A DNA stretch of 64,000 nt. Source: Manduca sexta. Its lineage: Eukaryota > Arthropoda > Insecta > Lepidoptera > Sphingidae. This document shows positions 25,178-37,315 of the stretch, in pieces (position 1 is the first letter of the stretch; each line of letters starts with the position of its first letter). The translations under genes were made by a program, and so were the position numbers. Location of the stretch: NCBI RefSeq assembly GCF_014839805.1, contig NC_051134.1:6851170-6915169 (forward strand), read 5' to 3'. The notes below the pieces were generated by a model. The model searched no databases. It was not told where the DNA came from and was given only the letters and a program-made list of their open reading frames with translations.

Positions 25178-25612
25178 GCCTTAGCGAGATTGCTTGAAAT
25201 TTTTTATAATTCTTCCCCGTTTTTTGGATTCTAATCCTGTTTGAAATTATTAATGCACTCATATTTCCTTTTGTAACGTGGCATGTACACAAAACAGCCA
25301 ATTATTATAAGCCGAGCTAGCTGTACGTTGACCGTCAAGTATGTTATAAATTTTATCCACTGGAAACAATAAACGAACTCCATTTTTTCAAAAAGCCTTA
25401 GCGAGATTGCTTGAGGTTTTAAAATTCTTCCCCGTTTTCTGAATTCTAATCCTCCTTGAAATTGTCAGTGCACTCATAATTCCTTTGATAACGTGGTTTG
25501 TACTCAGCGTATCCAATTGACTTAGCTACCTACCTATCTAAACCTTAGCCGTCAAGTACGTTATAAATTGTATCCACTCGAAACAATAAACGAACTCTTC
25601 CTTTATTCAAAA
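25178..25612. repeat. 217 bp tandem duplication, two copies
   Basis: Copy 1 starts GCCTTAGCGAGATTGCTTGA at 25178 and copy 2 starts with the same 20 bases at 25395. Both contain 'AATTCTTCCCCGTTTT', 'ATTCTAATCCT', 'GTCAAGTA(T/C)GTTATAAATT' and 'GAAACAATAAACGAACTC'. Copy 2 has small insertions and many substitutions, so the duplication is not recent. Confidence 0.85.
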
Positions 25613-27340
25613 AGAATTTTCATCACAAAACTACTCCGTCCGCAAATCGGCGACAAGTTTTATGACTCGATTCGAAAGTTGATACAAATTTGTAAAAGCG
25701 GAAACCGACGCATGTACCTGAAACTTGGTGCGGTATCTTCAAACTTACGAGATAGTTCTGGCGAAAGAGGGTTATCTGATATTTGGCGATTCGACGCTGC
25801 ATAAGACCTTTATTCCGATTTTGGATAATTTACATAATTATAACGTGTCATTACCCATACCTTGGGGTTTTCGTGTTATTTCTTCCACTCTATTTGATAT
25901 GATTGTAATGTTAAAACAGATTCTTTCATGTGTATTAGTTTTTTTTTCATCTTGTTATAATAATTACACACGATTTGATATTGCTCAGGTTTGGCAATCT
26001 TTATCTTTAATGTTATGGCATAAAAGTATTCAATTTTATATTACGAGTCGACCCTCTAAAGTCTTTTCATAATGCTCACCGTATAAGGAAGTTTTGTTCA
26101 AAATTACATGCTTCTAGATTCAAGCTACCTACCATGCTGTTAATTAGTATAAGTATTATAGTGCATTTTCTATTTAGAGTTTGCTTGTATAGAGTCCATT
26201 ATATAATACACGTTACCTTGAGCGTTTCTTAAAAATTACGTGCTTTACATATACTATAAAGAACCAAATATAGTACGAAAATATATAAACACATTTAGGT
26301 AGAAATGCTGATATATCAGCATAGTTAGATGGTTAGATGAAACTTTAAATGGTTTAAAAAGGAAATATTGGTCCATTAGTACCGCAATGTTCTCTGTATA
26401 GCCTTTTATCTCCGTGTTATGGCTTACCTACCCTTTCGCGAGCGGATGTAATGTGATTCTCTGATAACAACTTCTGGCTCCCGGCTTCAGTGAAGATTAT
26501 ACTAGTTTTGTTATTCACACGAATAGCTTCTTTAATTCTATTAAAATTATAATGTGAACCTTTGCAAAGATGTTTTTATGGCTAAAGAAATGTGACATCA
26601 GATAGAAAGCTGCTGTCCTAGATTTATATATAGCTAGTTTTAATCCCAGCTCGCTTTTTAGTTTATGTTCGTAAAATTGTCTTTTAATCCGGATAATACA
26701 GACAACGTGGAAGAAATAACAGAACAAGTAAACCAAAATACATTACCTCCTTTGCAATCGGTTAAAAAGGCAATAACAAGAAAGCATTCGCTAATAATCA
26801 ACAAACATGTTCACCTTCCTCGCAAGCGACGAAGGAAAAACCCATAAAACTAATAAGATCCCAAGAATAGTAACGAGGTAAGTTTTAATTCAATGAACGC
26901 GACGTTCGAACCGTTGTGTGTACGGATAGAAACTTCGGAAACTCAACCTGAACGAAAGGCCGGTAATAATTGAGCAAGGTTTCGAAAAGGCGGATTAAAG
27001 TGGATGGACTGAGACAATTCCTGCAGCTAGTTTTCTCCGCATGGTTTGACACGATATTTTTAAACAGTGTTTATATAAAAGTGCAGGAAGATCACCAGAT
27101 GGTATTTGATCAAATCTGCTCATAAACATATTTTTAATAACAAAGAAAGAACTAAAGGCGCATTGTCGAATTTTAGGAGAAACATGTGAATTTGATTATT
27201 GTGAATCATTAAGTAGAAATAAGCTTTTGGTTCAATATTTCTATACCTCGACCTACGCTTATTAAACATTATGTTAGAAATTAAGCATAATATTTTTTTT
27301 TTTTATGTTAATATCGTTAACAATCCGCTATGATGTAACA
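25613..27340. other. Mostly unrecognised sequence
   Basis: Contains a 115-codon frame (25725-26072) that begins at the edge of the tandem duplication, and the palindrome at 26305. Nothing else. Confidence 0.55.
26305..26322. repeat. 18 bp perfect palindrome
   Basis: ATGCTGATATATCAGCAT reads the same on both strands. No loop and no recognised context. Confidence 0.7.
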
Positions 27341-27570
27341 AACACACATCAGGCATTTAACCCCGAAGGGGTATGCAGGGACGCAACCAGGCCACCCACT
27401 TTTCGCCAAATGTGTTCCGTCCATTGTGATAGGGGGCGAGCTTATTACCATATCGGGCACAAATTCTAGACTCCGGGCTAGTACTGAGAAGAAAACCTCA
27501 AATATAATATTGCCCGACCCGGGATTCGAACCCAGGACCCAATAGCGCTGTTGTGCTGATGCTAAGACGT
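27341..27570 (-). mobile_element. SINE family A, well-preserved copy
   Basis: The minus strand carries GGGTTCGAATCCCGGGTCGG (complement at 27514-27533), a perfect pol III box B. It continues through 'GCCCGGAGTCTAGAATTTGT', 'GGCGAAAAGTGGGTGGCCTG' and 'CCCCTTCGGGGTTAAATGCC' to a TGATGTGTGT tail. An open frame that covers it is not a gene. Confidence 0.85.
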
Positions 27571-29756
27571 ATAAAGGCATAATTTCTGTGAATTGCTGAT
27601 CTTTTCAGCATCTTTCAAGGTCCGAAGTAACACAACTTCAAAATCGGTCGATCTTTTAGATTTATCAACAAACTCCATTGTGTTTGTAATATTAGCACGG
27701 ATGAATGACTTAAAGCAAAGAGTTGTTTGAATAACTTCTTTAGACAATGACGCGCGTCGCATTGTCTAACTTTGCTGAGCCTTTTGTTCAAACCATCTGG
27801 AGATTTCTATCGTATATTGCTAATTCAAATCATTGCTACGGCTGTCAATTCCGTCTATATCTTATTTATTGACTTTACAGTTTACATGTAACTTTGGCTC
27901 TTCGAAATTTCTGCTTGTTCGTGCGTGAGCCCGTGATACTAATTCATTCAAACAGCATAATATAGCAAGCGAATATTGGGTTTTGGCATTGTGCTGAAAT
28001 TCAATACTAACAATTGTGATCGTGTATTATACTATGAAAGTTTTGAATGATGGATTCTATCTAGATTCTGGACAGTGTTATTGTGATTTGTGGTGTTAAT
28101 TAGTACTTAATAATCGCTGCTGGTAAATGTACTGCGAATTATGAAAGCCAATTACGAAATCAATGTTTCTAAGAATTCTCCATAATCGAGGGTAAAGCCT
28201 ACTTACTCAGAGTAGATCATAAAGTAGCACAACGGAAGATAAATGCATCTCCCATTATATTATGAAAGAGAGCATGCCCAACAGTGGGAAGTTTACATAA
28301 AGTACAAGCATGTACAAGAACCTCAACATATATTGCCAATACTCATATAAGCCAATATCCCGGTAGCCACATACCTTTCGGTTCAAGACATCACAAGATT
28401 CTGTACCCTCTTTCTGAAAATGTAATATCTTTCAATTCATGTGGAGGAATATCCATCGGAGTTTTGAAATAAAGACATTCTCGCGACCTCACAAAGGCTG
28501 TTATGTTGATATTAAAATTTCCTTGGATACAATTTTTTTGGCAAGATATCGCTTTTATTGGCCTCGCCGCATGGGAACGGTTTATGTTTCTCGAAGCGCG
28601 TTTCATAGAATGTTTGCTTTTCTCTTGTTGAATATTGTATAGATCGCTGTAGCGTTGGCAATGAGATCAAAATAAAGGGGTCCTTTTGACAAATTATCTT
28701 AGACATTCAAATCGATGACTTCCAAGAATTCGTTCGAAATTCAAAAATAATAATAACAGGGGAATAAGTAATTTTCTACTACAAAAATATATGATCAAAT
28801 GATCTTTCTAGTACATATCTACGGTAATTTAAAATAAAATTGGTAAGTACCCAAGTTTGTTTGTAGACTAGTTACAGAAACGATTCTGAAAAGTCTTTCA
28901 CTAATAATAAGCTTCACGTATATTACACGATATCTATTTAGATATTTCTGTACACACTGAAATGAAGATGCTGGCAAATATTAGTAAAATTATTCCAATA
29001 TATAATAAATAACTCATGATTGATTCATTCTTTTATGGCTCCCATGAAGCTGTGTTTTTTAATAAAACTTAAGGCGGTGTTGTGTCGTGAACGTGTCTAC
29101 GTGGCGGGCATTAATGACGACACTCTAATACGTTATTGATTCTCCGGCGACAGCTCTTAAAGACTGTTGCTGCCAACTGTATTCCGATATTGCAAGGTTT
29201 GGAAGTGCAAGGTAGTGGCTGAAGCGAATAGTACAGAAACATACTTTGTTACGTTGGTTCTACAAATTTTCTTTTTACGGGTCGCTGTACCTTCATGATG
29301 TAAACTAGGATGGTATGATTGTTGCCACCATTTAGTGACTTCTAGTTTTTCATAATTTTCCACTCGACATAATATCAGGATTATACTTACTATCAGGTGC
29401 AGCATACGAGATAAAATACACTACCGTGCTGAGGTAAAAAAAAATTACACTCCGTAATTTGTGTGCACGAGTAATTCTTCAAGATAGCTATTCCCAGGTT
29501 GCTTTCCTTAGTTCCCTCTTTAACACATAAAACTTACACAGTGACAAGTCTCCTAACTTTTAAATTGGTTTAAACGATTTAGCAACCAATCAGCATCAGA
29601 GCCATTAGTTCGATTTTTATACTGATATAATAAATGACTACTGTCCGTAATATAAAGTAGAATGATATATAACAGAGAACCGATCAATAAGATCTATTGC
29701 CAGACGATTTAATACCGAGTTGCTCGAAATAAAACTATATATTCCGCTACAAGATA
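27571..29756. other. No feature recognised
   Basis: Overlapping short frames near 28.3-28.7 kb on both strands. No family content. Confidence 0.6.
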
Positions 29757-29910
29757 TGTCTTGGACCATAGCACCCGTCAGGTGTACGAAGGCAGCTCGC
29801 GGGACGTGATCCGGCGATAATCGATCCAATGTCAAGACGGAGGCCATGCTCCGCGCTACACCCACTGCGCTGGAAATGACAACTCTAATGGAATGCCACG
29901 CCACGGCAAA
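29757..29910. other. GC-rich segment, unidentified
   Basis: 'GCAGCTCGCGGGACGTGATC' and 'GCCATGCTCCGCGCTACACC' stand out from AT-rich flanks. A minus-strand frame of 88 codons covers it without a recognisable motif. Confidence 0.25.
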
Positions 29911-30599
29911 TTGTTACTTCTGACTCGAAACTTATAGCTCATATAAAATGGTATAAAATGACAGATACAGATTGGTAGAAAACTGTAAACGGCTTCAATA
30001 AGAAAGATTAACCTCAGCCTGTGTTATAAAATGCGTTGTGGAACACTTAATGAAACTCCACTGCCTTACCAATCCTAACACTTCTACCTTAAGCTTCATA
30101 AATGTTTAAAAGATATTTTTTCCCTTTGAAGACTGTCAACCATAATCAGGAACCATAATCTCTGAAGGCTCAATGAATTTGTTTCAAATCCCTATAACTC
30201 ATTCTTAAACTTTCCAATTACCACCTTTATTTTTCAATAACAAATTCTACTCATTCTTGCGTTGTACAAATCCTTCATCAGCTGTAGAATGATCATATGC
30301 AGTTGTGATAACTATCAATCATATTAAAATCGATAAAATAGTAATGTTATTTGAACTTTGTGTGGTTCGTGCTATTACAAACTATGAGGATCCAACATTC
30401 CGCCGTTAATGTGAAGCTCATTTAACTTTTCAATTGACATAGTTTCGTCTCACCACTATGCAATATCGGTAAAATAATATCCTTTCGCAGTGAAAGCGTT
30501 TTCTATAGTCACTAGAATACATTTTGCATACTTGAAGAAGAAAGCTAATAGAAGTACTTGATATTTTGATAATATGAGTAAAGTAACTCAGAAACGTAA
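29911..30599. other. No feature recognised
   Basis: AT-rich. Confidence 0.6.
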
Positions 30600-30765
30600 T
30601 ATATTCAAGACACTGTGAGCTCATTCTGCATAGATAGGACCGTCAATAGCTAAAACAATTTAAAATTTTGTGTAAGCGAAAATTATAATATAAAAAACCG
30701 CGATAAAACCCCTAAAATAGTTTTATTTCACTGTTTAACATTCAAGTAAACATAGAAAATCATTG
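30600..30765 (+). repeat. Family F repeat, internally deleted
   Basis: Begins 'ATTCAAGACACTGTGAGCTC' and 'ATTCTGCATAGATAGGACCG'. It skips the central 'GACCATGAAGGCT' part and ends 'AACATTCAAGTAAACATAGA'. Confidence 0.65.
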
Positions 30766-31007
30766 ATCATAATATAGTGTCACCCAATACTTTGAGATTC
30801 AAAGTATCTGTTGAATAGAGGTTTTTTTCGCATGGCACTCGGAACCATCGGAAATGAATCTTATTGTATTAAAAAGTATCGGCTTGCACTTTACACTCAA
30901 ACACATCAAACATTATAATGCCAAAATCACTTGGTACACTTTTTCTTATATCGGAACACAGGACTGCTTACATACTGCCGCTTGGATGATACATAAATAT
31001 GGAACAA

Positions 31008-31295
31008 GGGGCCATCCATAAATTACGTCACGCGGAATTTATAATTTTTTGACATCTTGTCACACGTAGTCACATTTGTGGAACGTCACATATTCTGCAC
31101 TTTTACTCATACCTTATATGTATAGCCAAAGATAATATATTTTTAAGTATTTTTTTTACAATTAATATTCAGTATTTTAATACAACGTTTATCTATTTGA
31201 TGTCACGAAACTTATAACCTCCGGCCTCCTTTTCACACTTTGTTAACCCCTCCCCTCCCCTCTATTTACATGAGACGTAATTAATGGATGGCCAC
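31008..31295. mobile_element. Non-autonomous DNA transposon (MITE) with terminal inverted repeats
   Basis: The left end GGCCATCCATAAATTACGTC (31010-31029) matches the reverse complement of the right end (31274-31293) at 19 of 20 positions. The interior is about 245 bp, non-coding and AT-rich, with a C-rich stretch near the right end (around 31245-31262). I infer a MITE mobilised in trans. The ends resemble the 'GGCC-x-TCCATAAATTACGT' repeats widespread in arthropods, but I cannot assign the superfamily with confidence. Target duplications are unclear. Confidence 0.82.
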
Positions 31296-31339
31296 CAAAT
31301 AGACTAAAACCATACCTGTTGTCCCTTAATTAAAAACAT

Positions 31340-31374
31340 AACAAAATTCGAATAATTCCTATTCGAATTTTGTT
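31340..31374. repeat. Perfect 15 bp hairpin
   Basis: AACAAAATTCGAATA (31340-31354) pairs perfectly with TATTCGAATTTTGTT (31360-31374) across a 5 nt loop. It lies 45 bp right of the MITE end and is not explained by it. Confidence 0.85.
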
Positions 31375-31740
31375 GCGTGCTAACTCGAGATCTTATATCT
31401 GGCCAATCTGGTATAGAAATATATTATTTAAATGGAAGTTGGAATAGCCCGTCAAGTTACAGTTGAATTCAACCTTTGTGATTCAAAGGAGAATATTGTC
31501 TTGAGACACTGCAGTGAAGTTTGATACACAACAGACCGAGAACAAATATTTGCGGATACATAAATTTAATTCAAAATATTTGTGAAATTATTAACCGACT
31601 TCAAACCCGATTTGCTATGGAGAGAGGTGGACAATTAATATTTCCAATTCCTCCCTATCTTTCTGTTTGATTCATTTCGTTGTGGGATAAAGACAAATTA
31701 GTGTTCCTGAGACTCGCCAAGCTTCACTGCTCGATGTCAT

Positions 31741-32133
31741 AAAATACGAGCCACTGCTGATCCTGGCTTATTGTTTTATTGCTTTGAATGACGGGACGAG
31801 CTTGCCGTTCGCCTGATGGTAAACGATATGACCGCCCATAAACAGTAGAAACACCACACAACGCCTTGAATTACAAAGTATTGTTTGGTGTTCCACTGCG
31901 CTGCCATCATGAGACATGAGATGTTAAGTCTTATTATGTCCAGCAGTTACACTGGCTACAATATCCTTCAAACCGGAATACAACAGTAACTACACACTGC
32001 TGCTTGGCGGCCGAAATAGGCATTGCGGAAGTACCTACCCTGGCAGACTCTCACATATGAGATACCTGCTACCAGTAAGTTGGCATACAGGAGTTGTAGC
32101 GGTGGTTGTGAGGGCGGAAAAGTCTCAATAACT
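31741..32133 (+). repeat. Family D internal fragment interrupted by an H element
   Basis: The left piece ends GCTGATCCTGGCTTA (31756-31770). The right piece resumes CAGGAGTTGTAGCGGTGGTT (32088-32107) and GTGAGGGCGGAAAAGTCTC. In the uninterrupted copy at 15.8 kb (minus strand) these are contiguous. The H element lies between. Confidence 0.7.
31771..32080 (+). mobile_element. Family H element, complete, nested in a D repeat
   Basis: About 310 bp, from TTGTTTTATTGCTTTGAATG to 'ATACCTGCTACCAGTAAGT'. It is flanked by TGGCTTA (31764-31770) and TGGCATA (32081-32087), a probable 7 bp target duplication with one mismatch. It contains 'CGAGCTTGCCGTTCGCCTGA', 'AGACATGAGATGTTAAGTCT' and a near-palindrome CTCTCACATATGAGA. 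I know this unit as a frequent lepidopteran repeat. It has no reading frame and its class is undetermined. Confidence 0.75.
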
Positions 32134-33184
32134 GACTTCAATACCTTTATACTACGTTAAGTTTAATTTATCTTGTGGCATGTTTCGGTTAGGAAATTGA
32201 TAAAGTCCCGATAGGCCAAAAAATGAAGCCAAAGTCATCATTATCATGACGAAGATTACAGTAACTAAGTAAACAGTAGACGACTTTAAATACAATTATT
32301 AATTTCGACCTAAATCATAAAAATGAAACCTAACTCAGTCCCAGTCAAACAGTAAGGTCACAAAGTTAGCTCGCACCAAAGGTCCTGTTTTGCATAAATG
32401 GCCGACCGGTCCAGTAAATTCAAATCACATATTCAGCGGGCGGACGTTTTGATGACAAAGTGGACTCCAATAAAGAAACGAGTGATAGGTCCCGCTGACG
32501 CGACGCGCCTGAACACTGTGTAGGGAGGAATAGTATGCCTTCATAATACTAGCAATTTTTATTTGGATTGTAAGCCTCTCTCGGAAAGCCTATACGATAA
32601 TCCAAGACTTAGTCCAACTGTGTGCTAATATCATAAGTCATTTGGTAATTCATGTTTTATATCACATTTATAATATTATCAATACCACTTCAAGCGAGTC
32701 AATTTATAGTATTTAAATAGATAACTGAGTATATTTGCAAGTTAAAGTAAATTAGGAAGTTTACTCCAAGTTTAAAAGATAAATAATATTAACGTTTATA
32801 TTTAATTCACATAAAATTATAAATGAAAATATTCTGTTCATTCCCTTTGAAACAGCTGAAAAAGAACCTCAGATAAGATTACAGTTTTTAAAATAATTTT
32901 ATTTCCAAAGTGGTACAAGTAAATGTATTTTATTCGTTTTCCTCATGTTTTAACAAACGCTTAAGGTTAATCCACAAACGTATTTAAATGGCCATTAAAT
33001 ATTGTATGGAAAATAAATTCAGTTTGCCTTCATTTGTAGACTCAAAAAACTCATAGCTCCGTACCAATTCACAGATACTACACAAAATCCACGCACTTTA
33101 AATTCCAGATATGGAAATTCCATTAACGACTTCATACTATAACATAGCTTACTTATTTTTCAAGTAATTTCCTTAAACATTGAT
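32134..33184. other. No feature recognised
   Basis: Unique-looking. A short GC-richer patch near 32440-32520. Confidence 0.55.
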
Positions 33185-33345
33185 ATTAAACTATTTTTTC
33201 CGGATTTTATTTGAATTTTTTTTTTCTCCCGACGTCGAAGACTTTGTAGCCTTCATGGTCAGGGGGGGGGGGGTGGCTAAAATTCGAAAATAGTTACATT
33301 TTAATGTCTAAGATTCGCGTAAAGATAAGAAATCATAATTTTCTT
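33185..33345 (-). repeat. Family F repeat with an inverted tail and a 12-G run
   Basis: The left part is minus-oriented ('TAAACTATTTTTTCCGGATT', 'AGACTTTGTAGCCTTCATGG'). It is followed by G12 (33262-33273). The tail 'TAATGTCTAAGATTCGCGTA' with AAGATAAGAAATCAT is plus-oriented relative to the reference copy at 59.4 kb. Confidence 0.6.
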
Positions 33346-34244
33346 AACTCCAAAATGAGCACTAAACAATTTTGACTACCTCACTAAAAAGTCCTAACAC
33401 TGGTAACAAGTAAATTCGGCCCTCATTTGTACGTTGACTCAGCAGAGCCTACGTGTATGGACATTTTACAGCCGCTCAGCCGCTCACACGTGCCGGCAAA
33501 ACGTGTCTTTACAATGAAAATAAAATTTATTATCAATAAACTACTGGATGTGGAAATTATACGGAGCTATTGTATAAATTGAACGTTTAGGAAAATTGGA
33601 TGCTGATAGTACGTAGTTTTGGAAAATAGCGTGATCTTATGTTCTAAGTTGGCAGACATCTTTATGTTAGTAGTTGACTTCTTTTTTCTTTCTTTTTTTT
33701 TATAAGTATTATGTTAAATGTTGGTGCACACTTTTCACCTTTCACTATTTCAGCCTTTTTTGACAGGTGCAAAGACTTACTCCTAATCCCCATATTTTTT
33801 TATTTATTTGTGGTCGACGGAATACGTTTTCCTTCTACGAAGGACGCCATACATGTCCATCATCTCACCATTGAATCTTTTTTCTATCAGGTCCACTCTC
33901 ACAAATTTCATCTTTTTCTTTCCCTATATATATTTCATATAGACGATCAATAGAATATAACAAAACTAATAAATAACTCATTTATCAGTAGAAAGCTCGT
34001 CGAATCGTAAAATGGCCACAACATTAATCATTTAAAACACAAACAGCCCTTATGAAATATAAAACGAAACCTCTCAGAGGGCAGTATTGAATCTGCGCCA
34101 CACGACTCTTTGATGTTTCGTAGCGTAATCGAAATTAGGGTTGTGAGACAAAGGGCCGCTTGTGCCAGTAATAGAAACTGCCGATCCCAATTCGGTAACG
34201 TCGTGATTGGTTCGTGATATTGCTAGTGTTGTTACCTGGTCGAT
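33346..34244. other. No feature recognised
   Basis: An 80-codon frame at 33711-33953 has no family. Confidence 0.6.
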
Positions 34245-34440
34245 TATCTATACATATTATTCTGTCTGTCCATATGTTATTGATTTTCTCAAAATCTACT
34301 GATCGGATTTTTATGAAATTTGATATGGAGATAGTTTAAGACCCTGGGAAGATTATAAGCTATCCCGGTAAAATATATAGCGGGACTTTTATCCTAGAAA
34401 ACTCTTTCACGCGGGCGAAGACGCGAGTAAAAGCTACTTT
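34245..34440 (-). repeat. Family G repeat
   Basis: In reverse orientation: CTGTCTGTCCATATG at the left (3' tail), a 'GATCGGATTTTTATGAAATT' block, and CACGCGGGCGAAGACGCGAG then TAAAAGCT at the right (5' end). Confidence 0.65.
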
Positions 34441-35750
34441 GATTTAGATTTAAAACTCAAGAATTCTGGCTTATCGAAGAGTAAACAAGGCTGCAGATAC
34501 GAAAATATCTTCGAACAAACTCTAGGAAGCAGTTATTACTTTAGAATGTCGAACGTTTTTTATTGTTAAGTGGTTTTCGGTCGCAGTTGCACCTTCATTG
34601 ACAAAACTTCCACTGGAACTGGATTATGTCGGAACAAATTTCTTTTAAATTCATTGAACTATATTTTATAGTAAAAGGAGACATTTCCAACAGAGAAATA
34701 TTAAATAGATTACTTTTATTTTCCGTAACTAGACTATATTTCAGTTTTAAAATAAACTTTAAGTATTGTTTCATAGTTCCAATATGGAGGCTTTCCTAGT
34801 CAGATCAATGCAATCATTTTGTACATCAAGCATCAGTAATATTGAATTGAATCCATTGCTCTTCCGTGAGATAGTAAACTAGAAAATAGCTTCCTACTAG
34901 AATAACCGCAAATATTGATAAAGTTTTTGAATGATTGTTAAAAGTTGCATAACCCGCTGAGTACTGTGAATCCGTTCAAGATTACAAATTAGTATGCTTT
35001 CTATTCTGCAGAATACAATTGAAATTTTATCTGGATAGGATTTGATTCGGACAGACTCGCGAGCAAAAGCTAATGAATATATTTGATTAATGCTCCAAAA
35101 TCTTGGTAAAGGAAAAAAATAAAATAACTGGGTTCCTTAAATTAAAGTAGCTTTGCCAAAGAAATCTTAAAAGCGTTACTGATTTCAAAATTATTTACAA
35201 ATTTGTCTGTATATACGAAATATGTCAACGAATTACAATTTTATTTTCGCCTTTATAATATATCAATAAATATTGTTAACTTTCATACAATAGTGTATTC
35301 CACAATTTTAACATCAACAGCTGTATCATATTTTTCCTTATGGTTAAATAAGACCGCCTATCATTTAAATACGATAACAAAAGCACATTATTCTGTACAT
35401 TTATTTTATTATCCGTATTTTAATTAATATGATGGCTTAAGTCTCATTCTGATTTCCCATTACCGAATATGACAATATTAATGTACGGTATGCCTCTAGA
35501 GACGAATTACCTTTTCCAATATGTTAAGGCTTTGATTAATAATGGACAGTTATTATGTGTACAGTCAGCCACGAAAATAGATAAACAAGTTCAAAATTTT
35601 GAAATATTGCCTACATATTATTTCATCTTTAGCAACAATTATAATTTTCCCACTATTATAAATTATTAAGATTTTACGGTGTTTACATATCAAAACACGT
35701 TTCAATAAGACAACGTGCATGGGTCCGAGGCAATTCTTGTGCGCTCGACC
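34441..35750. other. No feature recognised apart from a G end
   Basis: AT-rich. Frames at 35203-35669 are of AT-biased composition. Confidence 0.55.
35025..35072 (-). repeat. Family G end fragment
   Basis: Only the last part, 'ACTCGCGAGCAAAAGCTAAT', is recognisable. Confidence 0.35.
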
Positions 35751-35869
35751 TGCTCACCTAATGCACGCCCATGTACGACGGGACATTTGACGCGAACCTA
35801 GGCACACAGTCCAGTGTGGATCCCTCATGGTTGCCAATTCACATTGAGGACTCGCAAACATTTCCTGGC

Positions 35870-36030
35870 CTTCTCCCCTCCGCCCATTCTAAGAAAGTTC
35901 CTTTTCCTTCCCCCAGGTATCTCCTCCTAACTTTCCTCCAGTGCCCTGCTGTCGCTATGCCAAGAGATGGCACTGTACCAATCGCAGGTCTTTCCCGGTG
36001 TTGATGCGTGGTCTTATAATAAAAAATAAA
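35870..36030 (+). repeat. Pyrimidine-rich module shared with the long SINE A copy
   Basis: 'CGCTATGCCAAGAGATGGCA', 'CAATCGCAGGTCTTTCCCGG' and 'TGTTGATGCGTGGTCTTATA' match, with changes, the 12190-12280 part of the long A copy ('CGCTAAGCCAGGAGAATCCA', 'TCGCAGGATTCCCCCGGTGT'). It ends in AATAAAAAATAAATAG. The sequence at 35750-35870 may belong to the same element. Confidence 0.55.
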
Positions 36031-37309
36031 TAGTAAAAACGTGCTTAGCTTATTTAAGGTTCTGAATTTATTTAGATATTTTTGTGTACCAGTGTATCTC
36101 ATAAATATGGAGATTATCGATTACTGATATTGTTCAATGGAAACTAGGTAGATCTCTGAAAGTGTACAGTTAGATCACGCTCGGTTTATGTATACCACTC
36201 ACCAATGTAACATAACTGCGGCTGGGGCGAGGAATCCCGCTTCTTTCAAAGACAACTGTAGCCTGTAGGTTACTATGTAACATCATAAATCTATAAACGA
36301 TCCAGAATCAAAAATAATTCAAATGTCTTGTAACCGTTTATTGGTAGTGGTACTGGCAATAAAACAAGCAGCCAGGTAATTTCATAATTCAAGTTGATCA
36401 AATAATTTTTTCAGGGAAACCTGATGAAGCTTAGTCAAAAAAAAAATTGTGAAGTCAAACGAAATAAGCGTCTCACCATAGCAAATCTACTCATAAAAAA
36501 TTACAACCGTATTCAAAGCGAGTTTTTGAAACGATAGCACGCAAAGAGCGCCGGAGTGGTTGCAGGGCACTATCCGTTTGGAGTCCGCTTTGTCGCGCTG
36601 TCGCCCACGGCGCCACGTCCTCGTCAGACCCTTTGAGTTATGAACTGCCGAGCATATTGTGCTATGTTGCACGCATTTTTATTGTTCTACGTTTACATGT
36701 CAAGGCAATGCTGCAGTTTGGAAGCTTGGCTAATCTTGATATGAGCCTGTTGGATATGTTTTTCAATCCGGGTTAAACATTGTGTCATTGATTCCAAACA
36801 CCTTGCTATATTTTTATTTATTGAATTATTTAAATATAAGTTGGACAGAATAATTTTGCTAAAGACACGTCATTTACCAAACAAAAACACTTATAAAAAT
36901 CAAATTCCGAACGAAAAAGAAGGGTGTTATGAATTCAGTTTACGTATCTGGATATTTATCTGTAGCATCGTAGCTCACAGCATATTTATTTGTTTTGTTT
37001 TCATCATTACAATAAATTGTGTTTTTATTATAAATCACAGAGCTTATTATTTCTACGAACTTCTTATTTGCAGTTATCATAAAATTGAGAAGTTTCAGCG
37101 TGGCAAAGTTAGTCACGCACTCAGAATGATATTAATAGTTATAAGTGGGTGCGTCTCACGTAAGCTAAACTCTAGTGGAGTGCCGGCGCTGTTTGCACTT
37201 GGCGTTGTCTTAGGGAAACTTGAGACCGGCACGTATCAATGTTCAGATACAGATAGTAAGTCAAATTAGAGTGAGAGTGTGTCGTAGTTTAATTAATTTC
37301 GCTTGCGGC
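36031..37309. other. No gene recognised
   Basis: The 142-codon frame at 36841-37269 opens at TTG. It has a hydrophobic middle but no motif. I treat it as chance. Confidence 0.5.
36530..36670. other. GC-rich segment, unidentified
   Basis: 'GTCGCGCTGTCGCCCACGGC' within AT-rich DNA. Only short frames on the minus strand. Confidence 0.2.
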
Positions 37310-37315
37310 TTCATT

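Noticed and set aside
25725..26072. 115-codon plus-strand frame
   Set aside because: No motif, AT-rich, overlaps another frame that begins inside the tandem duplication.
27514..27533. Possible tRNA gene because of a perfect box B
   Set aside because: No foldable cloverleaf around it. The same unit recurs many times with a SINE body and GT-rich tail, so it is a tRNA-derived SINE head.
36841..37269. 142-codon plus-strand frame
   Set aside because: It opens at TTG, is AT-biased in composition and has no recognisable motif. It ends just before an RTE tail on the other strand. Treated as chance.
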